A DNA stretch of 64,000 nt from JBMNOU01 sp050943215 (GTDB lineage Bacteria; Bacillota; Clostridia; Christensenellales; SZUA-584). The notes beneath the pieces are model-generated. The model was not told the DNA's origin. It searched no databases and worked only from the letters and a program-made list of their open reading frames with translations. Shown here one piece after another: positions 43,149 through 53,500 of this stretch. Within the stretch, counting starts at the first letter, position 1, and each line of letters starts with the position of its first letter. Where the stretch lies: NCBI GenBank assembly GCA_050943215.1, contig JBMNOU010000003.1:7492-71491 (forward strand), written 5' to 3'. A program made the translations under genes and the position numbers.

Positions 43149-45221
43149 GTGCCGAGGAAATATCCGCTTGAAAAAACAAGAAATATCGGTATAATGGCGC
43201 ATATAGACGCGGGTAAAACCACCACGACCGAGCGCGTCCTTTTTTACACAGGAAGGACATACAAGCTCGGCGAGGTGCATGACGGTGATGCCGTGATGGA
43301 CTGGATGGAACAGGAGCAGGAGCGAGGCATAACCATCACATCTGCGGCAACGTCCACCGAATGGCGAGGCTATGGGATCAACATTATCGACACACCCGGC
43401 CACGTTGATTTTACTGTAGAGGTGGAAAGATCGCTGCGCGTGCTTGACGGCGCGGTTGCTGTTTTTTGTGCAAAAGGCGGTGTCGAGCCGCAATCTGAAA
43501 TGGTTTGGCGGCAGGCGACGAAATATAAGGTTCCCTGTATCGCCTATGTCAATAAAATGGACATCATGGGTGCAGATTTTTTAAATGTGATCGACATGAT
43601 GAAACAACGGCTAAAAGCGAATCCTGTGCCGATACAGCTGCCGATAGGCAAAGAGGAAGGTTTCCGGGGTATTGTGGATCTTATTGATATGCAGGCGATC
43701 GAGTATCTTGGCGATCTAGGCGATCTTGGAGTGAAGACTGAAAAAAAGGCTATACCGGAAGACATGAAGGATATGGCTGAGAAATATCGTGAAAAGCTAA
43801 TTGAATCGGTTGCCGAGTATAACGATTTGCTTTTGGAAAAATATTTTGAAGGCAAAGAGATTGAGCGGGATGAGCTGATTGCTGCAGTACGCGAAGCTAC
43901 GATTGCTCTTGATATAGTACCGGTGACATGCGGGTCATCGTATAGAAACAAGGGTGTTCAGCCATTGCTCGACTGCATTGTAGATTTTATGCCGTCGCCT
44001 CTTGATATTCCTCCCATAGCGGGGAAAAACACCCGAGGGGAGGATGAACTGAGAAAAGCGGACGATAGCGAGCCTTTTTCGGCGCTTGCGTTTAAGATTA
44101 TGGCCGATCCTTTTGTGGGTAAGCTCGCGTTTATCAGAGTTTATTCAGGCACCCTTAAGACCGGCTCATACATTTACAATTCAACGAAAGGCAAGCGCGA
44201 GAGGATAGGCAGGCTGCTTCAGATGTATGCCAACACGCGTGAAGAGATCGATGAAGTGCATGCAGGCGATATTGCTGCAGTCGTGGGTTTTAAGCAGATC
44301 ACTACGGGTGATACGCTTTGCGACGATAAACATGCGATTTTGCTTGAAACGATGGAGTTTCCAAAGCCCGTTATTGAGGTTGCGATTGAACCGAAGACAA
44401 AAGCGGGACAGGAAAAAATGGCGATAGCACTGCAAAGATTATCCGAAGAAGACCCGACGTTTAAAACGTATACGGATTCGGAAACAGGCCAGACGATTAT
44501 TGCCGGAATGGGTGAGCTTCATCTTGAGATCATTGTGGACCGGATGATGCGCGAGTATAAAGTCGAGGCGAAAGTCGGAAAACCGCAGGTATCATATCGT
44601 GAGACAATCAGGAAAACCGTCAGCGCTACGGGCATATATAAGAAACAAACAGGAGGCAGAGGGCAGTACGGTCATGCGGTAATCGAGATAGAGCCCCTAG
44701 AGCCGGGTGCGGGATATGAGTTTGTTGACAAAATCGTCGGCGGTGTGATCCCGAAAGAGTATATACCGCATGTGGATGCAGGTATACAGGAAGCTGCCAA
44801 AAACGGAGTGCTAGCCGGTTTTGAGGTTATGGATTTTCGGGTGAAGCTTGTAGACGGATCATATCATGAAGTGGATTCGTCCGAAATCGCGTTTAAGATT
44901 GCGGGTTCAATGGCCTTAAAAGAAGCGTTGCGAAAAGCATCCCCCGTTTTGCTTGAGCCTATTATGGCTGTCGAGGTTGTTGTTCCAGAGGATTACCTCG
45001 GCGATGTGATGGGAAACTTAAACTCCAAGAGGGGACATATCGAAGGAACGGAGCTGCGCGGTGGCGCGCAGGTGATACATGCATCGATACCGCTTGCGGA
45101 AATGTTCGGTTATGCTACGGATTTAAGGAGCCGGACGCAGGGGAGGGGCATATTTACAATGCGGTTCTCACATTACAGCGAGGTACCCAAATCCATTGCG
45201 GAAAAGATTATAGGTTCATGA
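43149..45221 (+). CDS. fusA: Translation elongation factor G
   Basis: GTPase driving ribosomal translocation. G1 AHIDAGKTT, G3 DTPGHVDF, G4 NKMD and the later domains (RIGRLLQMYANTREEI, GMGELHLEI, TGGRGQYGHAVIE) are complete. The GTG at 43149 (690 residues, PRKYPLEKTRNIGI) follows AAGGAGG at proper spacing; a GTG nine codons upstream overlaps rpsG and lacks a site. Confidence 0.98.
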   Translation: MPRKYPLEKTRNIGIMAHIDAGKTTTTERVLFYTGRTYKLGEVHDGDAVMDWMEQEQERGITITSAATSTEWRGYGINIIDTPGHVDFTVEVERSLRVLDGAVAVFCAKGGVEPQSEMVWRQATKYKVPCIAYVNKMDIMGADFLNVIDMMKQRLKANPVPIQLPIGKEEGFRGIVDLIDMQAIEYLGDLGDLGVKTEKKAIPEDMKDMAEKYREKLIESVAEYNDLLLEKYFEGKEIERDELIAAVREATIALDIVPVTCGSSYRNKGVQPLLDCIVDFMPSPLDIPPIAGKNTRGEDELRKADDSEPFSALAFKIMADPFVGKLAFIRVYSGTLKTGSYIYNSTKGKRERIGRLLQMYANTREEIDEVHAGDIAAVVGFKQITTGDTLCDDKHAILLETMEFPKPVIEVAIEPKTKAGQEKMAIALQRLSEEDPTFKTYTDSETGQTIIAGMGELHLEIIVDRMMREYKVEAKVGKPQVSYRETIRKTVSATGIYKKQTGGRGQYGHAVIEIEPLEPGAGYEFVDKIVGGVIPKEYIPHVDAGIQEAAKNGVLAGFEVMDFRVKLVDGSYHEVDSSEIAFKIAGSMALKEALRKASPVLLEPIMAVEVVVPEDYLGDVMGNLNSKRGHIEGTELRGGAQVIHASIPLAEMFGYATDLRSRTQGRGIFTMRFSHYSEVPKSIAEKIIGS

Positions 45222-45328
45222 TTAGGCAAAAAGCACAATAATAAATGAGCAAAAAATGGTGCATGGGCACTATAATACGCCGTTTTAAATTATAAATGAT
45301 AATCAAGATTGATTAGGAGGAAAAAACA

Positions 45329-46540
45329 ATGGCAAAAGCAAAGTTTGAAAGAACCAAACCACATGTAAACATTGGTACAATCGGTCATGTTGACCATGGA
45401 AAGACAACGCTTACGGCGGCGATAACGATGGCTCTTGCACAGGCAGGCCAAGCGAAAATTATGAAGTATGACGAAATAGACAAAGCGCCGGAAGAAAAAG
45501 AGAGGGGCATTACGATCAACACCTCACACGTTGAGTATGAGACACAAAATCGTCACTATGCACATGTTGACTGCCCTGGCCACGCGGACTATGTTAAGAA
45601 TATGATTACTGGCGCTGCGCAGATGGACGGTGCAATACTGGTTGTATCCGCTGCAGACGGCCCGATGCCTCAGACAAGAGAACATATCCTTCTTGCCAGA
45701 CAGGTTAACGTTCCGAATATTGTCGTCTTCCTGAACAAAGTGGACCAGGTTGATGACGAAGAGCTTTTAGAGCTGGTTGAGATGGAAGTGAGGGATTTGC
45801 TTTCATCGTACGAATTCCCGGGCGATGATATCCCAGTGATCAGAGGTAGCGCTCTTCAAGCGATGAACGCAATGAGTGAAGGCAAGTCGGCTAAGGAAGA
45901 CCCCGATTGTAAATTTATATTTGATCTGATGGAAGTTGTTGATAGTTACATTCCGACCCCTGAAAGAGATGTGGACAAGTCTTTCTTAATGCCGATAGAA
46001 GACGTATTCTCGATCACAGGCCGCGGCACAGTTGCGACGGGCAGAGTGGAAAGAGGCATGGTCAAGGTGCAGGATTCTGTTGAAATCGTTGGTATGACTG
46101 AGAAAACAAGAGAAGTTGTAGTAACGGGCGTTGAGATGTTCAGAAAACTGCTAGACCAGGCGATGGCAGGAGACAACGTCGGGCTATTGCTGCGCGGCGT
46201 ACAGAGAAATGAAATTGAACGCGGTCAGGTGCTTGCAAAAAAAGGAACGATCAAACCGCATACGCATTTCAATGGCCAAGTATACGTCTTAAAGAAGGAA
46301 GAGGGAGGACGTCATACACCGTTCTTTAACGGTTACAGACCGCAGTTCTATTTCAGAACAACTGACGTGACTGGAAGCATCACGCTTCCTGAAGGAACTG
46401 AAATGGTAATGCCCGGAGACAACATTCAGATGGAGATTAAGCTAATAACACCGATCGCTATCGAAGAAGGCCTCCGTTTCGCCATCCGTGAGGGCGGCAG
46501 AACGGTTGGTTCGGGTGTCGTTACTAGCGTTATTGAATAA
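45329..46540 (+). CDS. tuf: Translation elongation factor Tu
   Basis: GTPase that brings aminoacyl-tRNA to the ribosome. G motifs GHVDHGKT, DCPGHADY and NKVD, then the beta-barrel domains with TGRGTVATGRVERG and PHTHFNGQVYVL. At 403 residues it is a few residues longer than the usual 394-397, mainly around SEGKSAKEDPDCKFIF. AGGAGG site. The 107-bp gap after fusA contains a TATAAT (about 45271) that may be a separate promoter. Confidence 0.98.
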   Translation: MAKAKFERTKPHVNIGTIGHVDHGKTTLTAAITMALAQAGQAKIMKYDEIDKAPEEKERGITINTSHVEYETQNRHYAHVDCPGHADYVKNMITGAAQMDGAILVVSAADGPMPQTREHILLARQVNVPNIVVFLNKVDQVDDEELLELVEMEVRDLLSSYEFPGDDIPVIRGSALQAMNAMSEGKSAKEDPDCKFIFDLMEVVDSYIPTPERDVDKSFLMPIEDVFSITGRGTVATGRVERGMVKVQDSVEIVGMTEKTREVVVTGVEMFRKLLDQAMAGDNVGLLLRGVQRNEIERGQVLAKKGTIKPHTHFNGQVYVLKKEEGGRHTPFFNGYRPQFYFRTTDVTGSITLPEGTEMVMPGDNIQMEIKLITPIAIEEGLRFAIREGGRTVGSGVVTSVIE

Positions 46541-46551
46541 AAACTTTATAT

Positions 46552-46580
46552 AAAAAGAGAGGGTACGCCCTCTCTTTTTG
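46552..46580 (+). terminator. Terminator after tuf
   Basis: Perfect 12-bp stem AAAAAGAGAGGG / CCCTCTCTTTTT (46552-46563, 46568-46579) with a 4-nt loop. Confidence 0.92.
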
Positions 46581-46636
46581 TATTCTCAGGTGTTTGCCAA
46601 CACTCATATCCTATTAAATGAGCGAATAATAACGAG

Positions 46637-46665
46637 TTGAAATACCATATATATTCATGTATACT
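46637..46665 (+). promoter_or_regulatory. Promoter of pfkA
   Basis: TTGAAA at 46637-46642 and TATACT at 46660-46665, 17-bp spacer. Confidence 0.65.
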
Positions 46666-46718
46666 AAATTAATATATATTTCTGAGAAAATATTTTTTAA
46701 CATATAACGGAGGGAATA

Positions 46719-47780
46719 ATGGCAAAGAAACGAATCGGAATCCTAACAAGCGGTGGGGATTGCCCCGGACTGAACGCTGCCATTAGAGGTGTGGCAAAGG
46801 CTTCGTACCAGCTTTTTGATGATGCAGAGATCGTTGGGATTATGGATGGATATGGCGGTTTAATTAATGCACAGCACCGGACAATGGCCAAAGAGGAGTT
46901 TTCAGGAATACTGACGCTTGGGGGGACAATACTAAGAACATCAAGGCAGAGAAGTTCAACAATGCGTGAAAACTCGGGCAAATATCTTGACACATTTAAA
47001 GCGATGGCCAAAAACTATGAAAAGATGCAGCTCGATTGTCTAATCTGCATTGGAGGAAACGGCACGCATACCGCTGCTGGTATTTTATCGCAGCAGGGGC
47101 TTAATGTTATCGGCCTTCCTAAAACTATTGACAACGATGTTTGGGATACGGAAGTCACATTCGGATACCAAAGCGCTGTTGATATAGCTACAGATGTGAT
47201 CGACAGAGTACATACAACAGCTATATCGCATTCCCGCGTAATCGTTGTGGAACTAATGGGCAATACCGCCGGATGGCTGACGCTCAGTGCCGGACTTGCC
47301 GGTGGAGCAGACGTGATACTGCTTCCGGAAATACCATATAATATCAACGCTGTAGCAGACGTTATCAATGACAGGTATGAATGCGGCAAACATTTTTCGA
47401 TTATCGCCATCGCCGAGGGTGCGAGAAGCGTTCAGGATGACGAAAGTCAAGACTTAAAAGGTAAGCATTATTCGGTTGGATATAAGCTGGCAGATCAGCT
47501 TAATCAGGTTATTGATATCGACACGCGCGTGGTTGTACCCGGGCATTACCAGCGTGGCGGCGCGCCGTGTCCATATGATCGGGTTCTCGCCACACAGATG
47601 GGTGTGCATGCTGCCAAGCTGATCGAGCAGCGGCAATTTGGAAGAACAGTATCAGTAAAAAATGGGCAGGTTACCTCTAATAAAATTAGCGACGTTGCCG
47701 GCAAGACAAAAACGATTCCGTCCGATGCTCCGTTGTTACAGGTTGGACGCGATATCGGCATCAGCTATGGTGAAGCATAG
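46719..47780 (+). CDS. pfkA: 6-phosphofructokinase family enzyme (GGNGT / PKTIDND type)
   Basis: Phosphorylates fructose 6-phosphate in glycolysis. The start RIGILTSGGDCPGLNAAIRG is standard. At the phosphoryl-donor site it reads GGNGT (112-116) and the next loop PKTIDND (134-140). Classical ATP enzymes have GGDGS and PGTIDND, while pyrophosphate enzymes have GGDD and PKTIDND. The donor is therefore not certain; this variant occurs in a clostridial clade. 353 residues, own promoter and terminator. Confidence 0.9.
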   Translation: MAKKRIGILTSGGDCPGLNAAIRGVAKASYQLFDDAEIVGIMDGYGGLINAQHRTMAKEEFSGILTLGGTILRTSRQRSSTMRENSGKYLDTFKAMAKNYEKMQLDCLICIGGNGTHTAAGILSQQGLNVIGLPKTIDNDVWDTEVTFGYQSAVDIATDVIDRVHTTAISHSRVIVVELMGNTAGWLTLSAGLAGGADVILLPEIPYNINAVADVINDRYECGKHFSIIAIAEGARSVQDDESQDLKGKHYSVGYKLADQLNQVIDIDTRVVVPGHYQRGGAPCPYDRVLATQMGVHAAKLIEQRQFGRTVSVKNGQVTSNKISDVAGKTKTIPSDAPLLQVGRDIGISYGEA

Positions 47781-47790
47781 ACTATAAAAG

Positions 47791-47820
47791 GCGGTTTGCA
47801 TGGTGCAGGTCGCTTTTTTT
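47791..47820 (+). terminator. Terminator after pfkA
   Basis: Ten-bp stem 47791-47800 with 47804-47813 including three wobble pairs, then a seven-T run. Confidence 0.7.
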
Positions 47821-47859
47821 ATGGGCAATGCTGAGGGCAGAGAAGTTCAAGGTTCACGG

Positions 47860-47888
47860 TTGACACATATATTGTAATCAACTAATAT
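47860..47888 (+). promoter_or_regulatory. Promoter of the glmU operon
   Basis: TTGACA at 47860-47865 and TAATAT at 47883-47888, 17-bp spacer, 35 bp before the glmU ATG. Confidence 0.7.
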
Positions 47889-47922
47889 CAATATGGTATC
47901 TTTAATTTTGGGAGATTATAAC

Positions 47923-49290
47923 ATGAAAAAGGATTGTTTTGCTGTCGTATTGGCAGCAGGCGAGGGAAAACGCATGAACTCGGCATTACCGAAGGTGATT
48001 CATCAAGTAGCCGGCAAGGCGCTAGCGGAATGGACAGTGGATGCGGCCAGTCGGGCCACCGGTATGGCGCCTGTACTTGTCGTCGGAAATGGGTCGGAAA
48101 AAGTACGGGAATATTTCGGTAACCGCGTCAGGTATGCCGTTCAGACTAAGCAGCTTGGCACAGGCCATGCAGTCATGGCGGCAAGAGACTATATCAAAGG
48201 TAACGGGTATGTCCTCATTGTGGCCGGAGACATGCCGCTAATTCGCGCAGAAACGCTTTCAAAGGTTGCAGAAAATGCTATAAACAGTAAACTTGGAGTA
48301 TGTTTATTAACTGCCGCTGTGGCAGATCCATCCGGATACGGAAGAATCGTACGTGAAAAAGATGGCGGGCTGCGTATCGTTGAGCAAAAAGACGCAACCG
48401 ATCAGGAACTTAAAATAAACGAAATAAACCTATCGGTTTATTGTTTTAATATACCGCTGCTGCTTGAAGCTTTAGATAATGTCAGCGACGATAATGCGCA
48501 GGGGGAATACTATCTAACGGATTGCGTTGAATATATCGTGAGCCATGGGCATAGGGCGGAGACGGTGTTCTGCGATGATGCTAGTGAATGCCTCGGTGTC
48601 AACGACAGAGCTCAAATGGCGGCTGCCGCAGAGGTATTAAGACAAAGAATCAATTCTACCCTGATGCTTGGCGGTGTAACGATTATCGATCCTAAAAACA
48701 CATACATCGACGCAACAGTCAGAATCGGGCAGGATGCTGTTGTCTATCCGGGTGTTGTGATAGAAGGCCATACAGTAATCGGTAAAGATACGGTGCTTTA
48801 TCCCGGTAGCCGAATCGTAAACAGCACGATCGGCAATGGCACAATGGTGCAGAATTCAGTCATTATCGAATCATCCATTGGCGATAATAGCACAATCGGG
48901 CCGTATGCTTATTTAAGGCCGGGCAGCAACATAGGAAATGGCTGCCGCGTTGGTGATTTTGTAGAGGTTAAGAATTCTTTGATAAAGGACGGTGCAAAGG
49001 TGTCGCATTTATCGTATATTGGTGATGGAGAGATCGGCGAAAAATCAAATATCGGCTGCGGAGTCGTGTTTGTCAACTATGACGGAATCAAAAAAAGCAA
49101 GACAACGGTTGGCAACAATGTTTTCGTAGGTTGTAACGCAAACCTTGTTGCACCGATAACGATCGAGGACGGCGCATATATTGCTGCGGGGTCAACGGTG
49201 ACAAAGAACGTCGAAAAAGATGCGCTTTGCATTGCCAGAAGCAGACAAACTGTTATTGAAGGATGGTCAAAAAGAAGGAGAGGCGAATGA
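47923..49290 (+). CDS. glmU: Bifunctional GlmU: GlcN-1-P acetyltransferase / GlcNAc-1-P uridylyltransferase
   Basis: Makes UDP-GlcNAc, the substrate of MurA. N-terminal pyrophosphorylase domain with LAAGEGKRMNSALPKV and QLGTGHA; C-terminal left-handed beta-helix with hexapeptide repeats and the acetyltransferase segment LSYIGDGEIG...GCGVVFVNYDG. ATG at 47923 (455 residues) follows GGGAG at good spacing; upstream in-frame codons belong to the leader. Its stop overlaps the next ATG by four bases. First gene of glmU-HAD-pth-mfd-prsA. Confidence 0.96.
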   Translation: MKKDCFAVVLAAGEGKRMNSALPKVIHQVAGKALAEWTVDAASRATGMAPVLVVGNGSEKVREYFGNRVRYAVQTKQLGTGHAVMAARDYIKGNGYVLIVAGDMPLIRAETLSKVAENAINSKLGVCLLTAAVADPSGYGRIVREKDGGLRIVEQKDATDQELKINEINLSVYCFNIPLLLEALDNVSDDNAQGEYYLTDCVEYIVSHGHRAETVFCDDASECLGVNDRAQMAAAAEVLRQRINSTLMLGGVTIIDPKNTYIDATVRIGQDAVVYPGVVIEGHTVIGKDTVLYPGSRIVNSTIGNGTMVQNSVIIESSIGDNSTIGPYAYLRPGSNIGNGCRVGDFVEVKNSLIKDGAKVSHLSYIGDGEIGEKSNIGCGVVFVNYDGIKKSKTTVGNNVFVGCNANLVAPITIEDGAYIAAGSTVTKNVEKDALCIARSRQTVIEGWSKRRRGE

Positions 49291-49997
49291 GAAAAGCTTT
49301 CTTTTTTGATCTCGACGGTACGCTGCTGCCGATGGATATGGAAATGTTCTTTCAATTGTATTTTAAGGGAGTCAGAAAGAGCGGTTTGTTCAACAGAATA
49401 TCGGAAGAGCAGGGTGAGGAGATATTCAGCAAAGCGGTATATGAGATGCTGGCAAACGACGGAAGAGCACTGAACAAGGATGTTTTTTTTCAAGCGATAG
49501 AAAATGCGTCAGGCGTAAAAAGTGATCTGCTAATGCGGTATATGGACCGTTTTTATGACAACGAGTTTAAGCAGGTTAAGAAGAGTACCTGTACTAATGA
49601 AAGTGTCTGCCAGATCATTGAAGAACTAAAAAAGAAAGGTTACCGCCTAATTCTTGCGACCAACCCGGTTTTCCCTAGAAAGGCTACAGATCAAAGGATT
49701 GAGTGGGCCGGCCTTTTGCCAAAAGATTTTGAATATATTTCATATTATGATAATTCAAGCTATTGCAAGCCCAATCCAAAATATTATACCGAAATACTTC
49801 GGAATACGCGGCTTAGCGCAGACGAATGCTATATAGTGGGCAATGATGTAGCGGAAGACATGAGTGCCGTTGCGCTTGGGTTCAAGGGGTTTTTAGTGCT
49901 GGACCATGTAATCGGAGATATAAGGAAGGTGCCCCAATGCGATATGGGAGACTATTCAAAGCTGCTAGATTTAGTAAGAAATCTTCAGCCGATTTAA
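49287..49997 (+). CDS. HAD-superfamily hydrolase
   Basis: Phosphatase-like protein of 236 residues. HAD motif I FFDLDGTLLP at the N-terminus, motif II LILATNP, motif III Lys in YCKPNPKYY, and motif IV VGNDVAEDM are all present, with a helical cap between motifs I and II. ATG overlaps the glmU stop (ATGA) after an AAGGAGAGG site. It occupies the slot where relatives often have prs. Substrate unknown. Confidence 0.85.
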   Translation: MRKAFFFDLDGTLLPMDMEMFFQLYFKGVRKSGLFNRISEEQGEEIFSKAVYEMLANDGRALNKDVFFQAIENASGVKSDLLMRYMDRFYDNEFKQVKKSTCTNESVCQIIEELKKKGYRLILATNPVFPRKATDQRIEWAGLLPKDFEYISYYDNSSYCKPNPKYYTEILRNTRLSADECYIVGNDVAEDMSAVALGFKGFLVLDHVIGDIRKVPQCDMGDYSKLLDLVRNLQPI

Positions 49998-50548
49998 CCG
50001 GTGAGTTTTATATTGTAGGGCTCGGCAACCCGGGCGGCCGATATGCGCATACCCGGCATAATGCGGGTTTCGACGTTGTGTCTATCCTATCGCAGCGCTA
50101 TGGTATTTCTGTGCGCATTTTTGCGTATAATGCTCGGATGGGAACGGGTAACATAAAAGATAAAAAGGTTGTTTTAGCGATGCCTCAGACATATATGAAC
50201 AACTCGGGAGAGAGCGTCAAGGTGATGGCCGGGGCATTACGCATTAGAAAAGGGCAGTTAATCGTCGTATATGACGATATCGACCTTGATACAGGCACTG
50301 TGCGCATCAAAGCAAAAGGAAGTGCGGGAACGCACAAAGGCATGAAATCGATCATCTATCATCTTGGAACGGATGATTTTATGCGCGTCAGGGTAGGTAT
50401 CGGCAAACCTCAAGGGGATATTGTTGATTATGTGATCGGTGAGTATCAAGATAAACAGACTGCTTACGAAACGCTGGTAAAAGCAGCGGATGCGATCGAG
50501 ACGATCATTAAAGAAGGTATTTATGAGGCGCAAAACCGCTTCAATTAG
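49937..50548 (+). CDS. pth: Peptidyl-tRNA hydrolase
   Basis: Releases peptides from dropped-off peptidyl-tRNA. FYIVGLGNPGGRYAHTRHNAGFD with catalytic His41, PQTYMNNSGES, VYDDIDL and GSAGTHKGMKSI are typical. It begins inside the HAD gene (61-bp overlap); no later in-frame start exists, so the protein has a 22-residue N-terminal extension before the usual start of the fold. AAGGTG precedes the ATG. Confidence 0.94.
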   Translation: MRYGRLFKAARFSKKSSADLTGEFYIVGLGNPGGRYAHTRHNAGFDVVSILSQRYGISVRIFAYNARMGTGNIKDKKVVLAMPQTYMNNSGESVKVMAGALRIRKGQLIVVYDDIDLDTGTVRIKAKGSAGTHKGMKSIIYHLGTDDFMRVRVGIGKPQGDIVDYVIGEYQDKQTAYETLVKAADAIETIIKEGIYEAQNRFN

Positions 50549-50566
50549 CATACAAAGGTTTATGAC

Positions 50567-53500
50567 ATGCGGATAACCGAACATATTGCAAAGACGGAAG
50601 AATTTGCAAAGCTGAAAGATACGATACGGGCAGGGAAAGTTCCCTGCTCGGTTTTTGGAGTTCCGGATAGTTTAAAACCGTATCTGCCCGCCGCGATATC
50701 CGAGACATTTGCGCGTCCTGTCATTGTGGTATGCGCTTCAGAGGAAAAAGCGGAATCGTTTGCCGAGGCTGCCCCGGGTGCTGTTTATATTCCCAAAAGG
50801 CCGCTGCAGCTGCGTTCGTCAGTTGCCCGAAGCAGAGAGATGATGTTCAAACGGATAGACAGTATATCGCGGCTTGTTTCAGGCAAGACCCGCCTGGCCT
50901 TTTTGTGTGTAGAGGCGCTTGCGGCAAGGCTTGCGCCCAAAGAAGATTTCCTGGGTGCGCATATCACTATTGAAAAGGGGGGCGTTTACGACCCCGAAAA
51001 GATAATACAGCAGCTTGTGCTGATGGGTTATGAGAGAGTGGGAGCGGTGGAGACAGCCGGCCAGGCCGCAAGGCGCGGTGAGATACTCGATGTATTTTGC
51101 CCCGGAGAAATGTCACCATACCGAATCGACTTTTTTGATAACATTGTGGAGAGCATTCACGAATTTGATCCGGGCTCGCAGCGGAGAAGCAAAAGAGCCA
51201 GAAATAAAATTGTGGTAAAGCCGGCGGTAGAGCTTGTGCTCTCGGAGTCCGTTGCAAAAAAAAGTGCAGAATATTTCAAGAAAATTCATACTGACAGTCA
51301 AACACTATCGTTTAAATTTAAAGAATACGCAAGAGGTATTGGAAAAAGGCGATTTTTTGAAGACATGGAGAATTACGCATATGTTTTCTGCAGTAGCACT
51401 CTTTTTGATTACCTGCCAACAGCGTTGGTGATATTTGATGACTACAAGCGTGTCAAAGAAGACGCAAAGGAATGCAATGAAGCATATAACCAAAGATTAA
51501 AAATACTGATTAATAATAATGAAGCCATTACTGACCAACAAGTACTTTACCATTCGTTCCCAGAGATCATAGCGCGCTCAAAAAAGCATGATGTGTTTGA
51601 TTTTTGCGTAATCGACAAATCGTCGGATTTGAACCCGAAAAGTGAAATCAGAGTTCATGCGAAAAATGCGCTTTCGTATAATAAAAAGCTTGATATACTC
51701 AGCCAGGATATAAAAACGCGGGTGAAAAACGGTTGGCGTGTCTATCTTGTCTGCGGCAATCTACAAAGGGCTGATAAGCTTTCATACGACCTAACGGAAA
51801 AGGGACTCAGCGTTCCCTGCATCAAAAGCGGACGCGATCTTTATCAGGGCGAAGTAGCCACATACCCGGACAAGCTGATATTCGGCTTTGAATTGAGTAC
51901 TCTCAAAACCTATTTTTTAGGTGAGCATGAGATATTCGGTTTTGTAAAAAAAAGAAATCGATCATCATCAAGGAAAAGGCTAGATGTTTTTGCGGATCTG
52001 AAGACCGGAGATATGATTGTTCATGACGTGCACGGCAAAGGACGCTTTTTGGGACTGGTCAAAAAAGAGGTTCAGGGTATATCGCGTGATTATATAAAGC
52101 TAGAATATCGGGACGGTGATAAGCTATTCATACCTACCGACCAGATCGACAGAGTCCAAAAATATATGGGTGGAGAAGGAGAGAGGCTCTCAAAGCTGGG
52201 CGGCAAGGAATGGGGCCAGACGAAGGCCCGGGTCAAAAAATCACTGAAAGCGCTTGCGGAAGATCTTGTTTCGATCTATAGTGAGCGGCTCAATAAAAAA
52301 GGGTATAAATATGGTGAGGATACAATCTGGCAAAAGCAGTTTGAAGATAATTTTCCATATGAAGAGACGGAGGGGCAGATAAAGAGTAATGAAGAAATAA
52401 AAAAGGATATGCAGCAGGATAAGGTCATGGACCGCCTTTTGTTGGGAGATGTAGGGTATGGCAAAACGGAGGTCGCCATGCGCGCGTGCTTCAAAGCTGT
52501 TATGGAAGGGCGACAATGCGCTGTGCTTGTACCGACGACATTGCTTGCGCGCCAGCATTATCACACTTTTTCGGAACGGTTTGGCGAATTCGCCGTGCAG
52601 ATAGAGACAATATCCAGGTATGTATCTGCGAGTGATCAGAAACGTATATTACAGGGCATAAAAGCGGGTACGGTAGATGTTGTAATCGGCACGCACAGGC
52701 TGCTGTCGCGCGATGTGGTCTTTAAAGACTTAGGGCTGCTAGTTATCGACGAAGAGCATCGGTTTGGAGTATCGCATAAGGAACGCATAAAGGATTTAAA
52801 GAGAAGCGTTGATGTACTGACATTATCCGCGACACCCATTCCAAGGACGCTGCAGATGTCACTGACGGGCATTCGTGATATGAGCCTTATTGATACGCCG
52901 CCTGAAGACCGCAAGGCGCCCGAGAGCTATGTAATGGAGTATTCGGGTCAGCTTGTGCGCGAAGCGGTACTAAGTGAGATGGAGCGCGATGGACAAGTCT
53001 ATTTTGTATGCAGGCAGATTGCTCTTATGGATAAACTGATGGGTGATCTTATAAGATACGTTCCTGAAGCGAGGGTTGCGAAAGCCCACGGACGGATGGG
53101 CGAGGCGGCTATCGAAAAAGTTATGGTAGATTTTATGGCAGGAGGTTATGATGTGCTGCTTTGTACGACCATAATTGAATCGGGGATCGATATCCCTAGC
53201 GTCAATACTGTCATCGTTTACGAGGCAGATAAATTCGGACTGGCGCAGCTTTATCAGCTTAAAGGCAGGGTTGGGCGCGCAACACAGAGTTCGTATGCAT
53301 ATCTTACATATCTGCCCGGTACGCATATGACCACCGAGGCTGAAAAAAGGCTGCAGACGATTGCCGAGTTTACCGAGCTGGGTGCAGGCTTTAAGGTTGC
53401 GATGAGGGATTTGGAGATCAGGGGTGCCGGCAACCTTTTAGGTCCTGAGCAATCTGGGCAGATGGCTGCTGTCGGGTATGATATGTACTGCCGGCTGATG

